In this document: positions 1 through 5,627 of the stretch, piece after piece
Position numbering within the stretch: the first letter of the stretch is position 1
How the letters are laid out: each line of letters opens with the position of its first letter
NCBI GenBank assembly: GCA_964369185.1
Contig: CAYJEN010000084.1
Location: forward strand, 1-6,358
Source of the DNA: CAYJAZ01 sp964369185
Lineage (GTDB): Bacteria > Desulfobacterota > Desulfovibrionia > Desulfovibrionales > Desulfovibrionaceae
Reading direction: 5' to 3'
DNA: 6,358 nucleotides
Position numbers and translations under genes: made by a program
The notes under the pieces: model-generated
Told to the model about the DNA's origin: nothing
The model's database searches: none
The model's input: only the letters and a program-made list of their open reading frames with translations

Positions 1-54
1 GTCACTGACGACAGATTTACAGTCTGTTCCCTTTGGCCACTCGGGAACCCCTCC
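1..54 (-). tRNA. tRNA-Tyr (anticodon GTA), 3' part missing at window edge
   Basis: Read on the minus strand from 54 downwards, this is the 5' part of a class II tRNA. It has the acceptor strand GGAGGGG, then a D arm (CCCGAGTGGCCAAAGGG), then an anticodon stem ACAGA/TCTGT around the loop CTGTAAA. The anticodon GTA (positions 20-18) reads Tyr codons. The last bases seen, GTCAGTGAC, can fold as the start of a long variable arm (GTC/GAC), as expected for bacterial tRNA-Tyr. The T arm and 3' acceptor strand lie outside the window. It lies downstream of tRNA-Thr on the same strand, the usual Thr-Tyr order, but the 239-bp spacer and a separate promoter suggest it can be transcribed independently. 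Confidence 0.95.
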
Positions 55-77
55 ACGCTACTTTTACCAAGATGAGC

Positions 78-106
78 AATGTAACACATCATTCATCGGT
101 TGGCAA
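78..106 (-). promoter_or_regulatory. Predicted sigma-70 promoter for tRNA-Tyr
   Basis: On the minus strand TTGCCA (106-101, 5/6 match to the -35 consensus) is followed by a 17-bp spacer and TACATT (83-78, 4/6 match to -10). A TG lies one base before the -10, giving an extended -10 element. Transcription would start near position 71, about 17 nt before the tRNA 5' end, a plausible short leader for RNase P to remove. Confidence 0.6.
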
Positions 107-230
107 GTTAAACATACAGAGACCGACTCTGCACTTGCCATGTTGCAAGCATACTCAATAATACTAAGCTACTTGCGCGAACTACCATTACCACCTACAT
201 GGGCATGGTTGCCACTTTCGTGACAGTTTT

Positions 231-269
231 TTTAAGGGTATCGCAAATGCGACACCCTCAAATTTTTTT
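231..269 (+). terminator. Intrinsic terminator oriented for plus-strand transcription
   Basis: The stem GGGTATCGC (236-244) pairs with GCGACACCC (249-257) across an AAAT loop, with one A/C mismatch. It can be extended outward by A235-T258 and by TTT (231-233) with AAA (260-262). A run of seven T (263-269) follows immediately on the plus strand. On the minus strand the stem is followed by A residues, so it does not look like a terminator for tRNA-Thr. No recognised plus-strand gene precedes it. A plus-strand open frame stops at 221-223, twelve bases upstream of the core stem. Possible roles are ending antisense transcription or marking a lost or tiny gene. Confidence 0.6.
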
Positions 270-270
270 A

Positions 271-286
271 TCATACAATTGTATGA
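271..286. repeat. 16-bp perfect palindrome after tRNA-Thr
   Basis: TCATACAATTGTATGA is identical to its own reverse complement. It starts 8 bp downstream of the tRNA-Thr CCA end on the minus strand. As RNA it can form a 6-bp hairpin with an AATT loop. As DNA it could be a dimeric protein site. It has no U-tract on either strand, so it is not an intrinsic terminator by itself. Function unknown. Confidence 0.6.
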
Positions 287-293
287 AGAAATA

Positions 294-369
294 TGGAGCT
301 GGCGATGGGACTTGAACCCGCAACCTGCTGATTACAAATCAGCTGCTCTGCCAATTGAGCTACACCAGC
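294..369 (-). tRNA. tRNA-Thr (anticodon TGT)
   Basis: The complete 76-nt gene on the minus strand includes the encoded CCA (296-294). The acceptor GCTGGTG pairs with CGCCAGC (one G-T wobble) and the discriminator is T. The D stem is GCTC/GAGC. The anticodon stem GCTGA/TCAGC encloses the loop TTTGTAA, with TGT at 336-334, which decodes Thr ACA-type codons. The variable loop is AGGTT and the T loop is TTCAAGT. The T stem GCGGG/CCCAT holds one C-A mismatch (tRNA positions 50-64; window 320 and 306) and a G-U pair, which is slightly unusual. It lies downstream of the sensor gene on the same strand, but has its own strong promoter elements. Confidence 0.97.
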
Positions 370-378
370 ACGAGAAGA

Positions 379-408
379 GTAATAATCCTAAAACCTCGAT
401 TTTGTCAA
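379..408 (-). promoter_or_regulatory. Predicted promoter of tRNA-Thr with perfect -35
   Basis: On the minus strand a perfect TTGACA (408-403) is followed by an 18-bp spacer and TATTAC (384-379, 4/6 match to -10). Transcription would start near 372, only about three bases before the tRNA. An alternative -10, GATTAT, would give a 15-bp spacer and is less likely. The A-tracts just upstream suggest an UP element typical of strong stable-RNA promoters. Confidence 0.6.
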
Positions 409-411
409 GCG

Positions 412-446
412 TTTTTTTCAACTTTTTTATATTTTTTTTTATTTTT
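412..446 (-). promoter_or_regulatory. Phased A-tracts / UP-element-like region upstream of tRNA-Thr promoter
   Basis: Read on the minus strand this holds four A-tracts at 446-442, 440-432, 428-423 and 418-412. The three nearest the promoter have centres about 10.5 bp apart, one helical turn, and the nearest ends four bases from the -35. Phased A-tracts bend DNA, and A-rich DNA here is contacted by the RNA polymerase alpha C-terminal domain in known UP elements. That function is inferred. Confidence 0.45.
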
Positions 447-565
447 ATATGTAACATATTGAAATAATGAAATATTTTTATTGATAAAATTTCGCTTCTT
501 TTTGCTATTTTTGAGCAATTTTAACCTCAGTTTTGACTTTTTACTCCATTTCTTTGTTTAATGTG

Positions 566-3541
566 TTAGATTTTTTCTTTCGTTTTTTCATTTTCAGTGT
601 CAACAAAAGTTTCATAACTTACCATTTCTGTCGTTAATTCTATCGCATTTTTTTCAATTTCCACATCTTCAACTTCTTTATTTACACTCGGAAGTGTAAC
701 TAAATTTTTGGGATCGTTGTAAAATGGTTCAGAAATTCTTTCACTGTTTGTTGATTGAACGCTAATTTTTGTTACTTTTTCACTTTTGCCACCTTTTTCA
801 TCAGGTATGCTTACAGATAGATGAATCGGTGCCGGTTTTGGTTTTGCTGATTTTTTAAAGAAAGAGAACCTACTTTCCTTTTTTTTCTGACTATCTTTAC
901 CCTCTAAAGAGTCAAGACTATTCATATCAAGACGCATATCGTCTTTCTTGAGCTCTATTTCTTTTTCTTCTACTTTTAATGATGTATATTTACTTCCTAT
1001 CAAATTAATCAAAAAATCAGGGTTTCTAATATCATCTAGAAGTTTACCTATTAAATCCCTAAGAATTTGTTTACTTGCATTTTTATCAAGCGTGAAGTTA
1101 CAACCTGCACGCATAAGGAAATCTTCATGTTCTTTATCTTTTACAAAGCTTACAATAACTGTATGCCCTATTCCTTTCTCTACTTCAAATGCTCTGACCT
1201 CTGCAATGAAATTCATTACTTGCTCTTCTTCAAGCCCCGCGTGTAACAAAATTATTCCAACAGGAGATTCTTGGTAGTTCTTCATGCATTGATTTAGCGT
1301 CATAGCTTCCACTGTATAGCATGGAAGCTTTTCGAGCCTAAATGAGAGCATATGTCTATCAGGTGTATCTTCTGATACAACCATAACACACTCTATATCT
1401 CGTGCTAGGTCTTCGCTACTTTTCTTAATTGTAGAGCGTTTTTCTGTTATTCCATCGTCTTCTAAAGCTATAAAAGAAAGTGTAAACGTATATTCTAAAC
1501 CTTGGACTGTATTCTCTACCCTAAATTCTCCATCATGTGAAGCTGCAAGCTCCCACGCCTTACCTAGGAGTGACGATGACCTATTTAATGGTGGCTTACC
1601 TTGACCGGAATCCCCTATAATAAATGTAAGTCTTCCGTAGTTACTACTTGTTTCATCTCTTTGTATGTGTAGATAAACAAGACCTTTTTTCGTTGCTCGT
1701 ATACTATCAGATAACAATTGGTAAATCATAGACGCTAGTGCATCTTTTTCACCAACAAACCATCTGCCTACTAAAGGAGAACATACCCATGATAATGCTA
1801 TTTGTGCATTTGTTGCCTCATAGCGTATCTTTTCATAGACTTGTCTTAGCATATCTTGAAGATTGAACGCAACTTTGACTCTTTGTTGTTTTGGTTGATT
1901 AAGTATTATTCTTGGCATTGAAGATGAAACTACGTTTAAATCTTTACCTATACTTAATAATCTTTCTACGTGCTCAAGAATTACTGTTTTACGTTCATCA
2001 CGGATAGCTTCAACTTGTTGTTCGAGAAAATATATTTCATGCATAAAAGCATCGAGTGGAACTCTAAGAGCATGTTCTATTCGTAAACAGGACTGCGAGT
2101 TTGCAAAACTTACAGAGTCATAAAAGATTTCAGCCTCTTCTTTTTCAAGTGGAGTCTCTTTTATTGCAAGTTCTTCTTGTTTTACTTCTGATTTTTTAGA
2201 TTTTTTCTTAGATTTTCCTTTCACTTCAATAGGCTGAGGTTCACCAACTTCACTTTGACCTGCTCTTAAAGAATCTGTCAATTGGATAGTTTCTTCACTG
2301 TCGATATCAAAAGGCGAATGCTCAGTTCTTTTTCTAAGAGTATTTACTCCACCCTTTGCACGTCTACCTGTTGCTTCGCTATAGCGAACTTTAGGACTTA
2401 ACCATAATAAGAGCAAACCCAATGCTACACCTATTTGAGGTGCAAAAGCCCAAAATGAGCTGTCTACGCTTCCGCCAATTCCTAGAATACCAACTATTTC
2501 TGATGATAAAAGTATCAAAAGCAACAAAAAATAACGCGCACTTGCTTTTATACCCTTTAGCATAAGACAGAATGTTAGAAAGATCGGTATCACAGTAAGT
2601 AGTTGCCACAATTCAATATAGCGGACTAGCCATGAATAATTTTCAAGAAATGGGAATACCGCCATAAACACGCCTAATATCCCTAAAAGCAAGAAGATAA
2701 AATCCATCTTCTTTGCAAAGAATGAAAGCGTCATGCAGTATCTACCTATCATTGATAAGGAAAAGAGAGTTGAGGCAAGCGCAAGAATTGATATCAAGTC
2801 GCTTGAAATTACCTGTCCTCTTGGTGTAGCCGGAATACCAAAATATGCAATTGCTAATGCCGAAAATCCAAACACTCCCGACCAGAATCGCCAATCGCTT
2901 TTCTCCATAAATCCACGAAGAAAGCAAAATAATGAAAGTATACCTATAGTTACAAATATAATGAGTTGTATTTTTTTATAGAGAAGAAGTTGCTCATCAC
3001 TACTTTGAATGGTAGGTGAAAACCAAAAACTTGGTAAGCCCTCAATAGCTATAAGAAGTTCACCACCACCGGAAAGTTCATCTAAGGGATACATTCCGTT
3101 ATCAGCTTGATGAATGCGGATTGCTAAAGCTTCCGTTTTTTTCTCCCAAACATTCACAATGCCTTGAACATTATCTCCTAAATCAAGATAAGCAGGGCTT
3201 GATGAGGTAAAGGGAGCAAATCTAAGTCTTAGCCATACAAGACCTTGTTCATTAGGAAGTGTAAGGCTATTATAGAGTTTAAACTCTGAGTTTATAGCTT
3301 CATTGCTTACACTATCTACAGTCATCTTAGCTCCGGAATCAATAAAGTATTCCGTGTGTGACAAAATTGGATAGGGTAATTGAAGCGAGTCCAAAGCAAT
3401 ACTTTCCGTATTGTATACCGCTGCTATTTCTTGGCTAGGCGTTTGTATACCACCTATAGGAGCTTCTACAACGTCAGCATGGGCAAGTACATTATGAAAA
3501 AGAATACAACAAACAATAAGTAATACGCGAAAGTATTGCAT
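566..3541 (-). CDS. 7TMR-DISM-type membrane receptor with degenerate histidine-kinase and receiver domains
   Basis: This 991-residue protein has a signal peptide (1-22), a periplasmic beta-rich domain resembling 7TMR-DISM extracellular domains (about 50-185, with VWLRLRF at 102-108), and seven hydrophobic helices (about 189-208, 218-238, 246-268, 279-298, 310-329, 336-355, 363-384). A Lys/Glu-rich linker follows (390-470). The DHp-like helix keeps H490 in HALRVPL, but the usual Glu after His is Ala. The ATPase-like domain keeps DSGQG (644-648), but the usual N-box Asn appears to be D612 (QLLSDS). A receiver-like fold (717-835) keeps E724/D725, S798 and K820, but has H767 where the phospho-acceptor Asp belongs. 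Residues 855-991 are charged, low-complexity and probably disordered. The start follows an AGAGA Shine-Dalgarno with moderate spacing, 18 bp after the TPR gene. It may be a pseudokinase or scaffold sensing an envelope signal; the ligand is unknown. The topology call is firm; the enzymatic state is inferred. Confidence 0.88.
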   Translation of the reverse strand: MQYFRVLLIVCCILFHNVLAHADVVEAPIGGIQTPSQEIAAVYNTESIALDSLQLPYPILSHTEYFIDSGAKMTVDSVSNEAINSEFKLYNSLTLPNEQGLVWLRLRFAPFTSSSPAYLDLGDNVQGIVNVWEKKTEALAIRIHQADNGMYPLDELSGGGELLIAIEGLPSFWFSPTIQSSDEQLLLYKKIQLIIFVTIGILSLFCFLRGFMEKSDWRFWSGVFGFSALAIAYFGIPATPRGQVISSDLISILALASTLFSLSMIGRYCMTLSFFAKKMDFIFLLLGILGVFMAVFPFLENYSWLVRYIELWQLLTVIPIFLTFCLMLKGIKASARYFLLLLILLSSEIVGILGIGGSVDSSFWAFAPQIGVALGLLLLWLSPKVRYSEATGRRAKGGVNTLRKRTEHSPFDIDSEETIQLTDSLRAGQSEVGEPQPIEVKGKSKKKSKKSEVKQEELAIKETPLEKEEAEIFYDSVSFANSQSCLRIEHALRVPLDAFMHEIYFLEQQVEAIRDERKTVILEHVERLLSIGKDLNVVSSSMPRIILNQPKQQRVKVAFNLQDMLRQVYEKIRYEATNAQIALSWVCSPLVGRWFVGEKDALASMIYQLLSDSIRATKKGLVYLHIQRDETSSNYGRLTFIIGDSGQGKPPLNRSSSLLGKAWELAASHDGEFRVENTVQGLEYTFTLSFIALEDDGITEKRSTIKKSSEDLARDIECVMVVSEDTPDRHMLSFRLEKLPCYTVEAMTLNQCMKNYQESPVGIILLHAGLEEEQVMNFIAEVRAFEVEKGIGHTVIVSFVKDKEHEDFLMRAGCNFTLDKNASKQILRDLIGKLLDDIRNPDFLINLIGSKYTSLKVEEKEIELKKDDMRLDMNSLDSLEGKDSQKKKESRFSFFKKSAKPKPAPIHLSVSIPDEKGGKSEKVTKISVQSTNSERISEPFYNDPKNLVTLPSVNKEVEDVEIEKNAIELTTEMVSYETFVDTENEKTKEKI

Positions 3542-3559
3542 GACTATCTCTTTAATTGG

Positions 3560-4156
3560 TTAGTTTTTTTCAAGTTCCTCAATAAATGAAGAAAGCGGTT
3601 GACCATTAGGACCTTTTGAATCCGGATATTTTTGAATCAAGATTTTCCAAGTGTTGATACCATCTTGCTTTCTATTAAGGTCATAAATTAATACAATACC
3701 TCGATTGAAGCGTGCATTTCTATGGTTTGGATCTAGTGCAAGAACTTTATCATAAGTTTCTAATGCTTTATCAAACTGTCTTAAACCTCTATACATTGTA
3801 CCCATATCAGTCATAATATTTGTATTATTAGGAGTAATTGATAAAGATGTTTGATACGCATCAACTGCATTTTGATATTGACCATCATCAAAGTATAGAT
3901 TGCCTAAATGTGCCCAGCCTGCTGCATCTGTAGTGTTACCTGTAAGACGAGCTTTTTCTTCATCAATATGTTTTTGAGCTTGATTTGCAAATGCACCACC
4001 ATCAGTACCAAGTGCTTGCTTTTGAATACTTGCATCTACACCTGATGACATAAATGTTGAACCTATGAATAAGCCAAGCACAAATGCAAGTGCTATTGAT
4101 ACATAAGCTGTAGACTTAATCATATATTTTTTTTCTATTTCTTTTTCACTAGCCAT
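3560..4156 (-). CDS. Membrane-anchored tetratricopeptide repeat protein
   Basis: This 198-residue protein has a charged N-terminus, one hydrophobic helix (about 15-35) and then a soluble, probably periplasmic part. After a spacer rich in Ala, Gln and Lys come two clear TPR units (about 77-110 and 111-144, each ending with the Pro-Asn typical of the repeat: ITPN, LDPN) and a degenerate third (145-178, ending KYPDS). TPRs bind proteins; no catalytic motif is present and the partner is unknown. The layout recalls the TPR part of CcmI/NrfG-like cytochrome c assembly proteins, but nothing nearby supports that role. The start is well supported: AAGGA lies six bases before the ATG and overlaps the alr stop codon. 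The sensor gene follows 18 bp downstream, so the TPR protein may work with that receptor, which is inference. Confidence 0.9.
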   Translation of the reverse strand: MASEKEIEKKYMIKSTAYVSIALAFVLGLFIGSTFMSSGVDASIQKQALGTDGGAFANQAQKHIDEEKARLTGNTTDAAGWAHLGNLYFDDGQYQNAVDAYQTSLSITPNNTNIMTDMGTMYRGLRQFDKALETYDKVLALDPNHRNARFNRGIVLIYDLNRKQDGINTWKILIQKYPDSKGPNGQPLSSFIEELEKN

Positions 4157-4162
4157 TTCAAT

Positions 4163-4168
4163 TCCTTA
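4163..4168 (-). promoter_or_regulatory. Ribosome binding site of the TPR gene overlapping the alr stop codon
   Basis: On the minus strand the alr stop TAA (4168-4166) shares its two A bases with the Shine-Dalgarno AAGGA (4167-4163), six bases before the ATG of the TPR gene at 4156. This arrangement indicates co-transcription and likely translational coupling. Confidence 0.75.
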
Positions 4169-5311
4169 TTTTATTATTTCTCTATTTGAAGTTTTACCTA
4201 ATTGACAAAGCGGTTCATACGCTATTGTTTCCCACCATTTACCAAGTTCGTCGGCGTATATTTGTTGCTCCTTTTCTCCTCCAAGGAGGTAAATATTATC
4301 GCCTACCTTTATATCAAGCCCTGTTACGTCGAAGAATGTGACTTGCATACATACTCTACCTACTCTGCGGACTTTTATATCTTTATAGAGTCCATACTCA
4401 GAAAAATCCTTATCTTTCTGTGAAAAATACGAACGTCTATAACCATCACAATAACCTATCCCAACAACAGCAATTTTTTTGTTGGAGGGCATTTTTTCTG
4501 CTAAACCATAACCTATACCAACGCCCTCGCCAACATTTTTAATCGCTAGAACAGGGGCACTTACTCGCATAACAGGCTGTAAACCATTACCTATATGCGC
4601 ATCTTTTGTTCCGTAAAATGGATTAACTCCATACATTGATACCCCAAGGCGAGAAATATCAGATAAAGGCTTTTCATTAGCAAGTACATTTGCACTCTGC
4701 CCTACTGATGATTTAACTTGTGGAAAATTCAATCTTATCTTTTCATTTATCGCATTAAGCATCTCAATTTGAGACTTTGTAACTGCAATTCCTTCAGGAG
4801 ATAAATCATCTGCCATTGCAAGGTGAGACATGCTTAGTTCAAAACGTAAATTCTTTTTATTTTCTAAATACTCCAATACATACGGAAGATCATCTTCTTC
4901 AAAACCAAAACGATTCATTCCCGTATTCCACTTTAAAGCAAAAGGAATTTCATTTTCAACAGCAGTTGATAAAGTCTCTTTATCGTGAACGAGAAGTGTA
5001 ATATTTCCCTCTTTAGCTTTTTTTGCATCGCACCAACTATCAATCGGCATTTCACCAAGAAGAGCAAGAATTGGTTCTGTAATACCTGCTTCACGTAGTT
5101 TTACACCTTCAAAAACATTACCAACCGCAAAGCCGGCTAATTTTTTTGCAGAATCAAAACCTAAACTCGCTTTTGCAATATCAACAAGACCATGACCATA
5201 AGCATCAGATTTTATTACAGGATAAAATAAAGAGGTGTTTTTTGACAATAAATCTATATTATTACAAAGCGCAGAAAGAGAAATCTGCACCTTATACATG
5301 GTGTCGAGCAT
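4166..5311 (-). CDS. alr: Alanine racemase
   Basis: This PLP enzyme of 381 residues, the usual family length, interconverts L- and D-alanine in the cytoplasm and supplies D-Ala for peptidoglycan. The N-terminal TIM barrel carries the PLP-binding motif VIKSDAYGHG with lysine K34. The second catalytic base is Y268 in GIGYG, followed by the family motif AVVGIGYCDGYRR. The segment LKWNTGMNRFGF (126-137) holds the lysine (K127) that is carbamylated in characterised enzymes and the conserved Arg (R134). Usual Asp residues are replaced at N129 (family DTGM, here NTGM) and Q323 (family CMD, here CMQ). The start at 5311 has GGAG (5323-5320) eight bases upstream; an internal Met at residue 5 has no such site. 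It is the first gene of the alr-TPR-sensor unit and is divergent from lptD. Confidence 0.96.
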   Translation of the reverse strand: MLDTMYKVQISLSALCNNIDLLSKNTSLFYPVIKSDAYGHGLVDIAKASLGFDSAKKLAGFAVGNVFEGVKLREAGITEPILALLGEMPIDSWCDAKKAKEGNITLLVHDKETLSTAVENEIPFALKWNTGMNRFGFEEDDLPYVLEYLENKKNLRFELSMSHLAMADDLSPEGIAVTKSQIEMLNAINEKIRLNFPQVKSSVGQSANVLANEKPLSDISRLGVSMYGVNPFYGTKDAHIGNGLQPVMRVSAPVLAIKNVGEGVGIGYGLAEKMPSNKKIAVVGIGYCDGYRRSYFSQKDKDFSEYGLYKDIKVRRVGRVCMQVTFFDVTGLDIKVGDNIYLLGGEKEQQIYADELGKWWETIAYEPLCQLGKTSNREIIK

Positions 5312-5345
5312 TATAAAATCTCCATAGTAGTACGAATAAATAAAA

Positions 5346-5400
5346 ACTGAAAGGCATACCTTAAGGCTAAATAACAGATATAAAATCTGCTTTTTTCAGT
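5346..5400 (-). promoter_or_regulatory. Long fold-back element in the alr leader, possible attenuator
   Basis: ACTGAAA (5346-5352) is complementary to TTTCAGT (5394-5400) and encloses an inner hairpin CAGAT/ATCTG (5375-5379 with 5385-5389). On the minus strand the outer stem is followed by TTTTTATTTATT, a U-rich tail that ends shortly before the alr ribosome site. On the plus strand the inner hairpin is followed by TTTTTT. It could be a conditional terminator in the alr leader or a plain bidirectional terminator. No known riboswitch family was recognised. The stem is A+T-rich and the pairing has not been energy-tested. Confidence 0.35.
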
Positions 5401-5513
5401 ATATAAATAAATCTTTAGTGTCTATTCTAATTAACAGAATTTCCCATAAATAGCAAGTTCAAAGTAATCTCGTTTTATTTCTCAATAGCAGAATTTAGCG
5501 AATAAATAAAGAG

Positions 5514-5540
5514 TTGAAATTTACATCAAAAAAGTATAAT
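5514..5540 (+). promoter_or_regulatory. Predicted promoter of lptD
   Basis: A perfect -10 TATAAT (5535-5540) is preceded by TTGAAA (5514-5519, 5/6 match to -35), with a 15-bp spacer that is shorter than the optimal 17. Transcription would start near 5547, leaving a leader of about 78 nt before the lptD start. In this A+T-rich DNA a chance match is possible. Confidence 0.45.
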
Positions 5541-5612
5541 CTCATTCTACGAATCACTTAAATTTATAAATCGTTTTCCTAAAAGCTTTTTTATATAGAC
5601 ATGTTAAAATAA

Positions 5613-5627
5613 AAGGTGAATACTTTG
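5613..5627 (+). promoter_or_regulatory. Ribosome binding site favouring a TTG start for lptD
   Basis: AAGGTGA (5613-5619) precedes TTG (5625-5627) with five bases between. An in-frame GTG at 5616 sits inside this Shine-Dalgarno and has no purine-rich site of its own upstream, and no ATG is available near the signal peptide. TTG at 5625 is therefore the preferred start. Confidence 0.6.

Larger units (their letters stand above)
5312..5624. other. Divergent intergenic region between alr and lptD
   Basis: This A+T-rich, 313-bp stretch has no convincing gene. It contains the alr Shine-Dalgarno (5323-5320), a fold-back element (5346-5400), a short direct repeat CAGAATTT (5435-5442 and 5489-5496, each followed within a few bases by ATAAATA), a predicted lptD promoter (5514-5540) and the lptD ribosome site. 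For alr only a -10-like TAGAAT on the minus strand (5429-5424) was seen, without a fitting -35, so the alr promoter is unassigned. Confidence 0.7.

Noticed and set aside
55..293. An extra tRNA or small RNA in the spacer between the tRNAs
   Set aside because: No cloverleaf could be drawn. A 5-bp stem at 134-149 is too weak to support an RNA gene.
279..467. Plus-strand open frame starting at an ATG and reading WDLNPQPADYKSAALPIE
   Set aside because: It is the antisense translation of tRNA-Thr, a well-known false protein, and continues into A+T-rich promoter DNA.
502..518. Hairpin TTGCT/AGCAA followed by TTTT as terminator of the receptor operon
   Set aside because: The T-run is on the plus strand, the wrong direction for the operon, and the stem is only 5 bp. 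No convincing terminator was found for the operon.
948..1277. Plus-strand open frame inside the receptor gene
   Set aside because: It is an opposite-strand shadow of the receptor coding sequence with no ribosome site or recognisable domain. The same applies to the frame at 2733-2981.
2391..2927. Short minus-strand frames in the transmembrane part of the receptor
   Set aside because: They are out-of-frame readings of the same strand and lack any family features, while the receptor frame is continuous across them.
4202..5001. Plus-strand frames within alr (4202-4423 and 4816-5001)
   Set aside because: They are shadows of alr, which is confirmed by its catalytic motifs.
5616..5618. GTG as the lptD start
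   Set aside because: It lies inside the Shine-Dalgarno that serves TTG at 5625 and has no ribosome site upstream.
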